Below are positions 6,725 through 13,405 of a stretch of DNA of 13,405 nucleotides, piece after piece; the first letter of the stretch is position 1, and each line of letters begins with the position of its first letter. The DNA comes from Podila epigama. Taxonomy: Eukaryota > Mortierellomycota > Mortierellomycetes > Mortierellales > Mortierellaceae. Below the pieces are notes generated by a model. The model saw only the letters and a program-made list of their open reading frames with translations. It was not told where the DNA came from and did not search any database. The stretch spans positions 1-13,405 of the forward strand of contig JAAAVE010000517.1 in assembly GCA_015679605.1 (NCBI GenBank), in the 5' to 3' direction. The translations under genes were made by a program, and so were the position numbers.

Positions 6725-8781
6725 CTATGGAGGCCGTGTAGGACTGATCTGTGATTGTGAAAGTGGGTGAAATAATGCCGAATGGCACGAAGAAATTGGC
6801 TCTGGAGGCTGCCTGACCGAGTGTGGGTAAAGAGCGCCTTGGATATCTCCCCACCATGTGCTCCCATTTTGCTGGAACCATTGAACTATATGTATAAAAG
6901 AAGAAGTAAAAGTGTCAACGATTGAAAGCATCACACCTCAACAAACAAAAGACACTTGATCTCACTTACTCGTCTTTTCAATTCCTTCACTAAACCTCAC
7001 GCGTGGTGCCCAACCAAGACGCTGAAGCCGGGTAGAGTCAACAGCATATCGAAGGTCGTTAAAGGCGCGGTCTTCGACAAATTCAATGCGAGACGAGCAT
7101 GCTTGACATTCCCGAAGGTGGGCCAGGGCCGCCGCGTTGGCGTCCTTGTTTTGGCCATGCATGCTGTACAGTGACGTTGGCTCCCACTTTTTCTCTTTCA
7201 AAGTGGATTGAGCCTCAGTTTCGTCCGAGGTCTTCATACTTTCATATCTGTTTGCTGCTCCATTGGCTGCACCGTCTACTCCTCCATTCGATACACCGTT
7301 CGCCACTCCATTTGATACACCATTCGGTACCTTATCTTTGACCAACTTGTGTACCAGATATTCGGCCAGTTCGAGGTTATTCAGCTCCTCACATCCTCCA
7401 ATGTTGTACACTTTGCCCACTTCACCATGGTGCAGGATTACATCCAGGGCATTTGCAGCATCCGTGACATACAGATACGTTCTCCAGTGCTCTCCTGATC
7501 CATGAATATAGCATTTACCACTCGTCCCAGTCGATTCTGTGGGATCCAGACTTGGATTTTGCTCCTTGTGTAGATTCATAATGAACTTTGGAAAGATTTT
7601 CTCTGGGTACTGTCTTGGTCCGTACACGTTGTTGCTCCGAGTAATAATGACAGGTAACCGGAATGACTTGTGATATGCCTGGGTCATACATTCTGCAGCG
7701 GCTTTGGTGGCTGAGTACGGATTACTCGGAGCAAGTGGTGCGTCCTCTCTACTGTCAGGCTAAATAACCAAATTAATTGGATTAATATCAAGGTCATGCG
7801 TCTTCACCCTGTAATCCAAAAATAGGTTTTTTTATAATAAAAAAAAAAAAAAAAAAAAAGGGCCAAGTAGTTATTTCTTTTTTTACCTGGTCAAACTGGA
7901 CCTCGCCATAGACTTCATCCGTAGACACAAACAAAAACAGGGGTTCTGGATGTTGCTGTGTGCTCCTACTTTCGGATCCCTTTGATGATGCCTTGATAGA
8001 CTCGGCATTCAATCCAAAGACCTTCCGAGCCGCCTCCAACAGGACATGTGTCCCAAGCACATTATTTTTGGTAAAGTCAATGGACTCTCCAAAGGACTTG
8101 TCAACATGTGTTTGTGCGGCCAAATGGATAACAGTGTTGATCTGGTACTCTTTCATAGCTGCCTCGATCGCCTTTGCATCAATAATGTCTGTTTGCAAGA
8201 ACTTGAAGTTTGAATACGTCGAATGATGATGGTTCACCGTTTCTCCATGCCTTCCTTGGCTCTGTTTCGAAACCTCAAGGAATGGCTTGAGGTTATTCAA
8301 TGAACTGCAATAATCCAGTTTGTCCACGACCAAGATAAAGTACTCTGGGTAATTGAGAACCAGCTTCCTGACAAGAACTGACCCACTGCATATTTGTAAA
8401 AAAAAGAAAAAAAAGAAAAAAAAAATAAGAGATGAGAAAGAGTCCAGGGCTGCAATAGATTGAAACGTAACTTCCAAGAAAGCAACAAAAAAAAAAAAAT
8501 GGAAGAAAAAGTGGCAAGAATATGAGATTCAAGAACGACTTGGCGTACACTCACATGAAACCAGCCCCTCCAGTCAACAAGATGCGTCTGGTATAGGCTG
8601 CCATTCCTGTAACGCCAGGCTCGACTATATGCTCAGGAATGTTTCGACCAAGTAGATCATTGGCGAGGAGATTATCCATGTTGTTGTCCTGAAGTCTCAT
8701 GTTGATGGAGTGTGAACGAGATGAAAGAGATGCGTTTGTGGCACCATCAAACAAGTGAACGTCCAAAGAAATATAAAGCAT
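6725..8781 (-). CDS. TGDS: dTDP-glucose 4,6-dehydratase-like extended SDR enzyme (RmlB/TGDS family)
   Basis: Exons are 8781-8555, 8385-7887, 7759-6970 and 6885-6725, giving 558 residues. The enzyme class oxidises and dehydrates a nucleotide-glucose to the 4-keto-6-deoxy sugar using bound NAD, the first committed step toward rhamnose donors. Visible motifs are the NAD-binding TGGAGFIGS (70-78, split by intron 1), HLAAQTHVDKS, the catalytic triplet Thr-Asp-Glu (231-233) in STDEVYGEV, YSATK (257-261, the YxxxK pair), SNNVYGPRQYPEK, HWRTYLYVTD and the RYAVDSTRLQRLGW tail. At 558 residues it is much longer than the roughly 350 of bacterial RmlB and human TGDS. The excess is a 65-residue N-terminal lead, two loops in exon 2, an insertion of about 77 residues (388-466) with an Asn-Gly repeat, and a Pro/Ser-rich C-terminus. 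The nucleotide (dTDP or UDP) cannot be told from sequence. Met28, Met35 and Met60 are alternative starts. Confidence 0.92.
7250..7327 (-). repeat. Asn-Gly tandem repeat inside the dehydratase
   Basis: The coding strand reads as repeated NGV, NGG and NGA units (about six Asn-Gly pairs in 26 residues, 387-412 of the protein), built from degenerate AAYGGN codons. It lies in an insertion just before the conserved IEFVEDRAFNDLRYA segment of the SDR fold, so it must loop out from the enzyme surface. Confidence 0.75.
7760..7886 (-). other. Intron 2 of the dehydratase gene with 21-A tract and a decoy acceptor
   Basis: The donor is GTAAAA and the used acceptor TTATTTAG, which restores PDSREDAPLAPSNPYSATK. 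A stronger-looking acceptor GGATTACAG lies about 48 nt upstream, but reads into TGA after four codons. A run of 21 A (7839-7859 on the plus strand) sits within the intron and may be prone to length change. Confidence 0.6.
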
Positions 8782-8868
8782 TTTGACCTGAATTATTGAA
8801 TTAAGGGCATCTTTACTGACAAAACAATTGATAATTTTTCTAGGCGCAAAAAAAAAAGAAAAAAAAAT
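8782..8868 (-). promoter_or_regulatory. Short tandem spacer between EF-P stop and dehydratase start
   Basis: Only 87 bp separate the EF-P stop from the dehydratase ATG on the same strand. The spacer begins with a T-rich run on the minus strand and contains a five-codon upstream ORF (ATG CCC TTA ATT CAA TAA) ending about 20 nt before the ATG. The dehydratase promoter must therefore lie here or inside the EF-P gene, or the two may be read through. Confidence 0.5.
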
Positions 8869-10016
8869 CTACGCTCGACGGACGTATTTGCCTGTCTCGG
8901 TATCAACAACAACCTTGTCGCCCGTGTTGACAAAGTCAGGGACTTGCACCTTGATACCGTTTTCGAGATCTGCATTCTTGTAGACAGTGCCCTTATTGGC
9001 TTGAGCGGCAGATGCATGTGTCTCTTTGACTTCATAGATTGCCTGGGCTGGAAGCTTGACGGCGATTGGGGTACCGGCAACATCAGGGTCAGGCTGGAAC
9101 ATGGACAGACTGACAAGCATATTTGGCAACAACATCTGCAGCTGCTTCTCTATGTCAGTTACGTTCATGAGTGAGCAATAGACCAAGGATAATGAGGCCA
9201 AAGGTCAAGAGCAACAGGCGTTAGGATTGATATACAACCATGGTCAGGCGATTGCTAGGGGGAAAGGAAAGAAAAAGGATAAAAGGATGACATCGTAATC
9301 TACCTTCAATAACAGAGGCTGGAGCCTCATACATCTCAAATGACTCGGGGTCCATCAAATGGATGGTGCCCTCAGCTTGGTAGAGGAACTGAACTTTGAG
9401 ATCATCTAGTTCAGTCACTTCAACCATATCTCCTGATCTATAGCGTTCCGTATGCTTGACCCCTGACAACAAGTCCTGGAGATCGAGCTATGACATGTTT
9501 TTATGAAGAACAGAGAGCAGGTGAGTACTCGATACACCCTTGTACAAAAAAAAAAAAATCTTTGCCAGCATGTGTCTTTATTACCTTGACGGTGGAAGTA
9601 CCACGACCCATCTATATCAAGCAAGAGGGGTGTTAGATTCACCAAACAATCCAGGGACCAAAGTTCTTACACATCAGCGTGTTTTCGCATGTAGAAAACA
9701 AAAAGATACATTACCACTGACGTCTCTCGTTTCAAGACCACAGCAAGAATATTATTGACTTCGACTACATAGCCTTTCTTGACCTGAAGAACATTGGTCT
9801 TGTATCCGCATTCTTGTCCGAACGCATAGATACGGCGTCCAACAACCGCTTGGCTCTATTTCAACCACCCACAGGGAAAGGTCAATGACGGATCAGACAT
9901 TCCTCTTTTTGCATGAATTGAAAAGCCACAGTCTAGATTCGAACCTGAATCCTAGCAGAACGAGCCGATGTCAATGGCGATTTCAAAGCCGAGGCAAAGA
10001 ATCTTGTAGCTTGCAT
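8869..10016 (-). CDS. Mitochondrial-type elongation factor P (EF-P)
   Basis: Exons are 10016-9945, 9855-9715, 9611-9585, 9487-9304 and 9149-8869, giving 234 residues. Residues 1-24 (rich in Ala, Arg, Ser, with no acidic residue) form a typical mitochondrial presequence, absent from bacterial EF-P. The three OB-like domains follow: domain I with VKKGYVVEVNNILAVVLKRET and the loop SVMGRGTSTVKLDLQDLLSG; domain II with GDMVEVTELDDLKVQFLY and MDPESFEMYEAP; domain III ending in the EF-P signature NGIKVQVPDFVNTGDKVVVDTETGKYV-RA. EF-P relieves ribosome stalling at polyproline. In E. coli the loop tip Lys34 is beta-lysylated; here the matching residue is Arg74. Whether Arg is usual in mitochondrial EF-Ps I cannot check. 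Intron 1 has a weak donor (GTTCGA), the only GT that keeps the frame. The gene diverges from PUF60 and is 87 bp from the dehydratase. Confidence 0.93.
9585..9611 (-). other. 27-nt microexon encoding the EF-P loop tip
   Basis: The exon reads ATG GGT CGT GGT ACT TCC ACC GTC AAG (MGRGTSTVK, residues 72-80), bounded by acceptor GATATAG and donor GTAATA. Both ends are phase 0, so skipping would keep the frame and remove only the loop tip. Its identity is fixed by the fit to the EF-P loop between LKRETSV and LDLQDLLSG. Confidence 0.85.
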
Positions 10017-10240
10017 GTCAGAAAATATCAGTCGGGCGAGGGTTGTGTTTTTGTAGGGCTGGTTAGGAGAACAAATAAAAAACAAAAAAAAATGAAAACC
10101 TGTGCAATTAAAAATCTTTGAGTGGTCAATTAAAGAAATTTTCGTACACCACATGAAAAAAAAAAAAAAAAAAAAAAAAATGCACTGAATCAATTTCAGC
10201 TCCACTTTTGTGCTTTGACCATCATCACACGCTCATCACA
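10017..10240. promoter_or_regulatory. Divergent promoter of EF-P and PUF60 genes, with A25 tract
   Basis: This 224-bp region lies between two divergent ATGs. It contains an uninterrupted run of 25 A at 10156-10180, a classic nucleosome-excluding element in fungal promoters, and further A-tracts near 10075-10095. No TATA box or CACGTG is evident. Confidence 0.5.
10156..10180. repeat. Poly(dA:dT) tract, 25 bp
   Basis: Twenty-five consecutive A on the plus strand, about 60 bp before the PUF60 ATG and 140 bp before the EF-P ATG. It is likely to keep the shared promoter open. Exact length may be unreliable in assembly. Confidence 0.9.
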
Positions 10241-12941
10241 ATGGATCAACAGGACAGTCCAAGCAACTTGAAGAGATCTAGCATGGATACGGAAACTCCT
10301 GATCTAGAAGCATCATCTCATACAGAAACAACATCACCAGACAACAGCAATAAAAAGGCAAAGCTCGATGACAACTACACTAACGGCGATGCCAACGGCG
10401 ACATCAGCGGTGATGCTTATGACAACACAAACAGTGATAATGACAATAAGGCCAACGGAGCTACTAACGGCGAAACCATTGGCGATACAGCAATGGAGGT
10501 TGAAGGCAACGCGGACAAGGAAATGACAGACGCCACGGCAAAAGGTAACTATCACGGAGACAGTTGGCTTACTCAGTCTCAGTCTTTCTTTGCCAGCGGT
10601 CCCTTATTTTATTATTCCTATCAGCCTCTATTGAAGAAAAGTTAAAATCTCCAAGAGTCTAAAATATGTCCGTCGTCTTGTAGAAGAGAAGGAACCAAGG
10701 GACCCCGAGACTGGACTCTCAGAGACAATGTCCTTGGCGCTACAGCGCGCAAAGCAGTTTGCCAGGGAACTCCAAGAAGAGGCAGGTGCCCTATGTCAAA
10801 ACACTTCATGTTATGCCCTCGAAACTTCTCTTTGTACGCGAGATGAATAACACTTTTCGGATGATATACGATCACACATTTTTTTAGCTTGTTCGCGCAG
10901 GATCATTAACATCTGCAACTGAGCCAGAACCATCACTGGCTATTGCGAATATCGCGGAGCAACAAAAAGCCATGCACATCCTCTGCCGAGTTTATGTGGG
11001 ATCTATCAGTTTTGAGGCAACCGAGGACGATGTCAGGAAAAAGTTGAGCCGATTTGGCCCCATCAAGGAACTGGCGCTGAAGGTGGATCCCTTGAGTGGC
11101 AAACACCGTGGTTTCTGCTTTGTGGAGTATGATCTGCCTGAGGCTGCCATTGTGGCTGTACAGGCATCCGACTCGGTAGAAGTGGTCGGGCGTCATCTGA
11201 AGATTGGACGTCCAAAGAATTTTGAAGCAAGTGCCGTGAGTGGTAAGTTTTTTTTTCTGATCATGTATCGGAAAGAACCGATTTTTTTTTTTATTTTATT
11301 TTTTTTTTTTTGCATCAGATAGGCCTATTGGGGTACTGATCATCATGTGGACGATGTGTTTATGGCTGCCATTTCTAGATCTACCTACACCACCAGAAAG
11401 CCGCCTCTATGTCGCCAACATTGGATCACTTGTGTCTGAGCAAGATTTGAGCGGAATTTTTAAGGCATTTGGCGAGGTCGAGCAGTGTATACTTGTGGTA
11501 AGGAATAGAAGCAATTCGGTAAACAATGTTTGATCGATTTTCAAGCTTTGAGCTAACTCGGTTTTCTTATAAATGTCACATCATAGCCTGATTTTGCTAC
11601 GCGTCAACACAAGGGATATGGGTGAGTGTTTTTCTACCGTTTCGGCGCATTTCCACAAGCTACTGCTGGCTGGACGCTTCAACTGAAAAAAATGGACTTA
11701 TGAGGGTGAATGCCTTTTCAATCGGGTATCACGAGTACAGAAAACCTTGCATCTGTCGGATCCATGGCCTTACCCTTCTATTGCACTCTTCTCTTTTTGT
11801 TTTATCCTTTTTTTTTCTCTCTCTCTGTCATTTTTCCTCCTCCATATCTTTTACATCTTGGATTCTTTGGACTCGTTGGACTCCTCAGAGCAAGTCTTGC
11901 CCCGTCAGACGGAATTGTGAAAATCTTGGACTAAAATAGTCTGTGACAAAGAAAAGGAAAAAGAGAGGGGAGGTGATGGAGAATACCTGCCTCGTGCTCC
12001 ATTGACAGATCAATTAACACAGCAGGATGTTCCATGTCAATTCGATAGATATGTTCAATTCAAGGCAGGAACAAATGTTGACATTGTTGTCGAATCCATG
12101 AAGGGCTTTACGCTGTTGGATACGCCTATGGGCGTTTGCAAGGCCATCATTGGTGGTCCTATTCCAGAAGGCATGAAGGCACTCGATAGTGCACCCATCA
12201 CACCAGCTGCACCCCCAGTGCCTCAAGCGCGTCCAGCAGCATCTGTAGCGAACCCTGTTAACCCTGCCAGTAAGCTCTATTTGACTTTTAATTTTCACGT
12301 TTTTTTTTTCTTTCCAAGAATGACTTCAGCACCTCTAAACTCTTATCTCGCCTTTTATAGTGATTGCACGGGCAACAGCAACAGCAGCCTCTACGGCGCA
12401 GCGTTTGGTTGCGATGCAGCATCAGAACGGTGGTATGGGCTATGACCGTGAGTCGGTCGCATCAGAAGAGAACATGAGTATCTCTGGAAACCAACGATAT
12501 CTAGTGATGCAGAGCCTTGCTAGAAGTGCAGGAGGAAACACGGCAGCAGGTCTCCCTACACTCGATTCTACAGTTGTACGCCTCCAGTACAATGCCACGC
12601 CAGCCGATATTGATGACCAACTGGAAGAGGAGTTTAGCGAGGAATGTAGCAAATATGGTCCTGTGGTTCGTGTGCAGATGTTGCCATTGGCAGATGGTCT
12701 CTTGCGGATCTTTATCCAGTTTGGATCTGCCGTTGGTAAGGAGTTGCTTGAGGTTTTTCTAGGCTGAAAATTATTTCATATGTTTTCCGTCCGTACTGAC
12801 GTCCTTTTTTTCTTCACTTTTGTACGTATATTAGATGCCAAGTCAGCAGCAATGCAACTTAACGGACGTCAATTTGATGGGAAAAAGATTACTGCTTCCT
12901 TGTTTGACCGTCAAGAATATTTGGCTGGTCGCTTAGTCTAA
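10241..12941 (+). CDS. PUF60: PUF60-type poly(U)-binding splicing factor (two RRMs plus C-terminal UHM)
   Basis: Exons are 10241-10544, 10642-10785, 10901-11242, 11379-11497, 11587-11621, 12049-12269, 12361-12735 and 12835-12941, giving 548 residues. The N-terminal 100 residues are acidic and Asn/Gly/Asp-rich with a KKAK basic patch. Residues 125-149 hold the SLALQRAKQFARELQ helix seen before RRM1 in PUF60. RRM1 (179-253) has RNP2 VYVGSI and RNP1 KHRGFCFVEY. RRM2 (272-347) has LYVANI and KGYGYVQF. A Pro/Ala linker leads to the conserved ENMSISG segment and a UHM (about 455-545) with acidic helix DIDDQLEEEFSEEC and the RXF motif Arg525-Gln-Phe527. PUF60 binds pyrimidine-rich tracts beside U2AF at 3' splice sites in the nucleus. 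The exon 2 acceptor (AAAAG at 10641) is poor, and the pyrimidine-rich TATCAG at 10624 cannot keep the frame, so that junction is uncertain. Donor 2 (GTGCCC) is also weak. Confidence 0.93.
11622..12048 (+). other. 427-nt intron 5 of PUF60, inside RNP1 of RRM2
   Basis: Donor GTGAGT after Gly-Tyr-Gly, acceptor TTCGATAG before ATATGTTC; the join completes KGYGYVQF. It is about three to five times longer than the gene's other introns. Near 11800-11888 it holds a long T/C tract ending in CTCCTCAG, a second acceptor-like signal, and the final 125 nt are open in the downstream reading frame. An alternative or retained exon is possible but unsupported by homology. Confidence 0.75.
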
Positions 12942-12944
12942 ACC

Positions 12945-12955
12945 AATAAAATAAA
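12945..12955 (+). terminator. Overlapping poly(A) signals of PUF60
   Basis: Two overlapping AATAAA hexamers (12945-12950 and 12950-12955) begin four bases after the stop codon. They are very close to the stop, implying a short 3' UTR if they are used. Confidence 0.5.
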
Positions 12956-13236
12956 AAGTAAAGGTGGCCACCACGATCTGCCTTTCATCTACGATCAACC
13001 ATAAAAAAAAGATTATGTCCGTGGTTATGTCCTCGATTATGTCCGTGCAGTTTTTTTCCACCTCCAATTACTCCACATTAGTGTTTCACGGTTCAGAGTC
13101 TGGCATAAATCTACAATTATGTCAACAAGACCAAATGACGAGATCATGGCGATAATCATATGTTGCTCAAAAAGTTAAATAGTCAAATAGTGTATTTTAC
13201 AAGGCGGAATTAATTATATAGACGATAATGCGTTAT
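12956..13236. other. Convergent 3' intergenic region
   Basis: About 280 bp lie between the PUF60 poly(A) signals and the stop of the surface-protein gene. A three-unit 12-bp tandem repeat lies at 13011-13047, and the rest is A/T-rich. The short open frame across it has no recognisable content. Confidence 0.4.
13011..13047. repeat. Three-unit 12-bp tandem repeat
   Basis: TTATGTCC recurs at 13013, 13025 and 13037, exactly 12 bp apart. The outer units are identical over GATTATGTCCGTG and the middle one differs at two or three positions. It is a small minisatellite in the 3' intergenic region. Confidence 0.85.
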
Positions 13237-13405
13237 TTAAAAGGCAATGGCGGCGACAACGAGAGCCATGGCAGAGGCAACGATGTAGGAGCTGGAGACA
13301 GCAGAAGCAGCGTTCTTGTTGTCCTTGTCCTTGTTATCACCCTGACCACCGTGACCACCGTGACCACCAGTGGGAGCAGGGGCAGGGGCAGGGGCGACAC
13401 CCTCG
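13237..13405 (-). CDS. C-terminus of a probable GPI-anchored surface protein (partial)
   Basis: The open frame enters from the right edge and ends at TAA (13239-13237), showing 56 residues. An Ala-Pro repeat (APAPAPAP) is followed by a GGH repeat (GGHGGHGGQG), a charged Asp/Lys/Asn stretch (DNKDKDNKN), a small-residue patch (AASAVSSS) and a hydrophobic tail of about 17 residues (YIVASAMALVVAAIAF) at the very end with no basic residue after it. This order (disordered linker, small omega-site residues, spacer, terminal hydrophobic segment) is that of a GPI-attachment signal; likely omega sites are the Asn-Ala-Ala or the following Ser. Codon choice (GCC, GTC, CTC, AAG, AAC) is more biased than in the neighbours, which suggests high expression. 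The ectodomain lies outside the window, so its function is unknown. A tail-anchored membrane protein is the alternative. Confidence 0.75.
   Translation of the reverse strand, partial: EGVAPAPAPAPTGGHGGHGGQGDNKDKDNKNAASAVSSSYIVASAMALVVAAIAF

Noticed and set aside
7807-7815. CAG acceptor GGATTACAG in dehydratase intron 2
   Set aside because: It leads to a TGA after four codons; the later TTTAG acceptor gives the conserved dehydratase sequence.
8293-8554. Two overlapping minus-strand frames rich in Phe/Leu
   Set aside because: They translate the T-rich intron 1 of the dehydratase gene; the exon join restores TGGAGFIGS.
9936-9950. GGTTCGAATCT, resembling a tRNA box B / T-loop
   Set aside because: The flanking T-stem pairs poorly and no box A, anticodon arm or acceptor stem can be drawn; it lies at the exon 1/intron 1 boundary of EF-P.
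10786-10849. Extension of PUF60 exon 2 past 10785
   Set aside because: The frame stays open to a TAA, but later GT donors in the same phase create a stop at the exon 3 junction; only the join at 10785/10901 continues into RRM1.
11622-11939. 105-codon open frame within PUF60 intron 5
   Set aside because: It starts at the GTGAGT donor and covers the T/C tract; RRM2 continuity (KGYG to YVQF) shows that the region is intronic.

Overview
This window looks like nuclear DNA of a fungus, most likely an early-diverging lineage such as Mucoromycota or Mortierellomycota. The grounds are indirect: dense genes with short spliceosomal introns (mostly 84-170 nt), homopolymer A/T tracts between genes, polyglutamine and Asn-Gly low-complexity runs, a PUF60-type splicing factor with three RRMs, a bacterial-type EF-P carrying a mitochondrial presequence, and a GPI-anchor-like C-terminus. 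No tRNA, rRNA, mobile element or CRISPR array was recognised.

Layout, left to right. (1) 1-726, minus: N-terminal part of an unrecognised His/Pro/Gln/Ser-rich protein that runs off the left edge. (2) 1125-2826, plus: a universal stress protein with a long acidic disordered N-terminus, four exons and a probable GC-AG intron. (3) 3187-4308, plus: an intronless FIT/Scs3 family ER membrane protein. (4) 4391-5734, minus: a SNIP1/Pml1 FHA-domain splicing protein, four exons. (5) 5987-6552, plus: mitochondrial ribosomal protein uS17m, two exons. (6) 6725-8781, minus: a dTDP-glucose 4,6-dehydratase-like enzyme, four exons. (7) 8869-10016, minus: a mitochondrial-type elongation factor P, five exons including a 27-nt microexon. 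(8) 10241-12941, plus: PUF60, eight exons. (9) 13237-13405, minus: C-terminus of a probable GPI-anchored surface protein that runs off the right edge.

Genes pair up as divergent neighbours sharing short promoters (1/2, 4/5, 7/8), convergent neighbours with short shared 3' regions (3/4, 5/6, 8/9) and tandem neighbours (2/3, 7/6). Two genes serve mitochondrial translation (uS17m, EF-P) and two serve pre-mRNA splicing (SNIP1/Pml1, PUF60); each divergent pair 4/5 and 7/8 contains one of each class. Exon joins were worked out by hand from frame continuity, splice signals and family motifs, and all summed coding lengths are multiples of three.

The most interesting spot is the EF-P gene. The loop tip that is post-translationally modified in bacteria is encoded by its own frame-preserving 9-codon exon, and carries Arg where many bacterial EF-Ps have Lys. 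The gene directly downstream, 87 bp away on the same strand, encodes a homologue of the enzyme class that feeds dTDP-rhamnose synthesis, the sugar donor for Arg modification of EF-P in some bacteria. The link is a hypothesis only.
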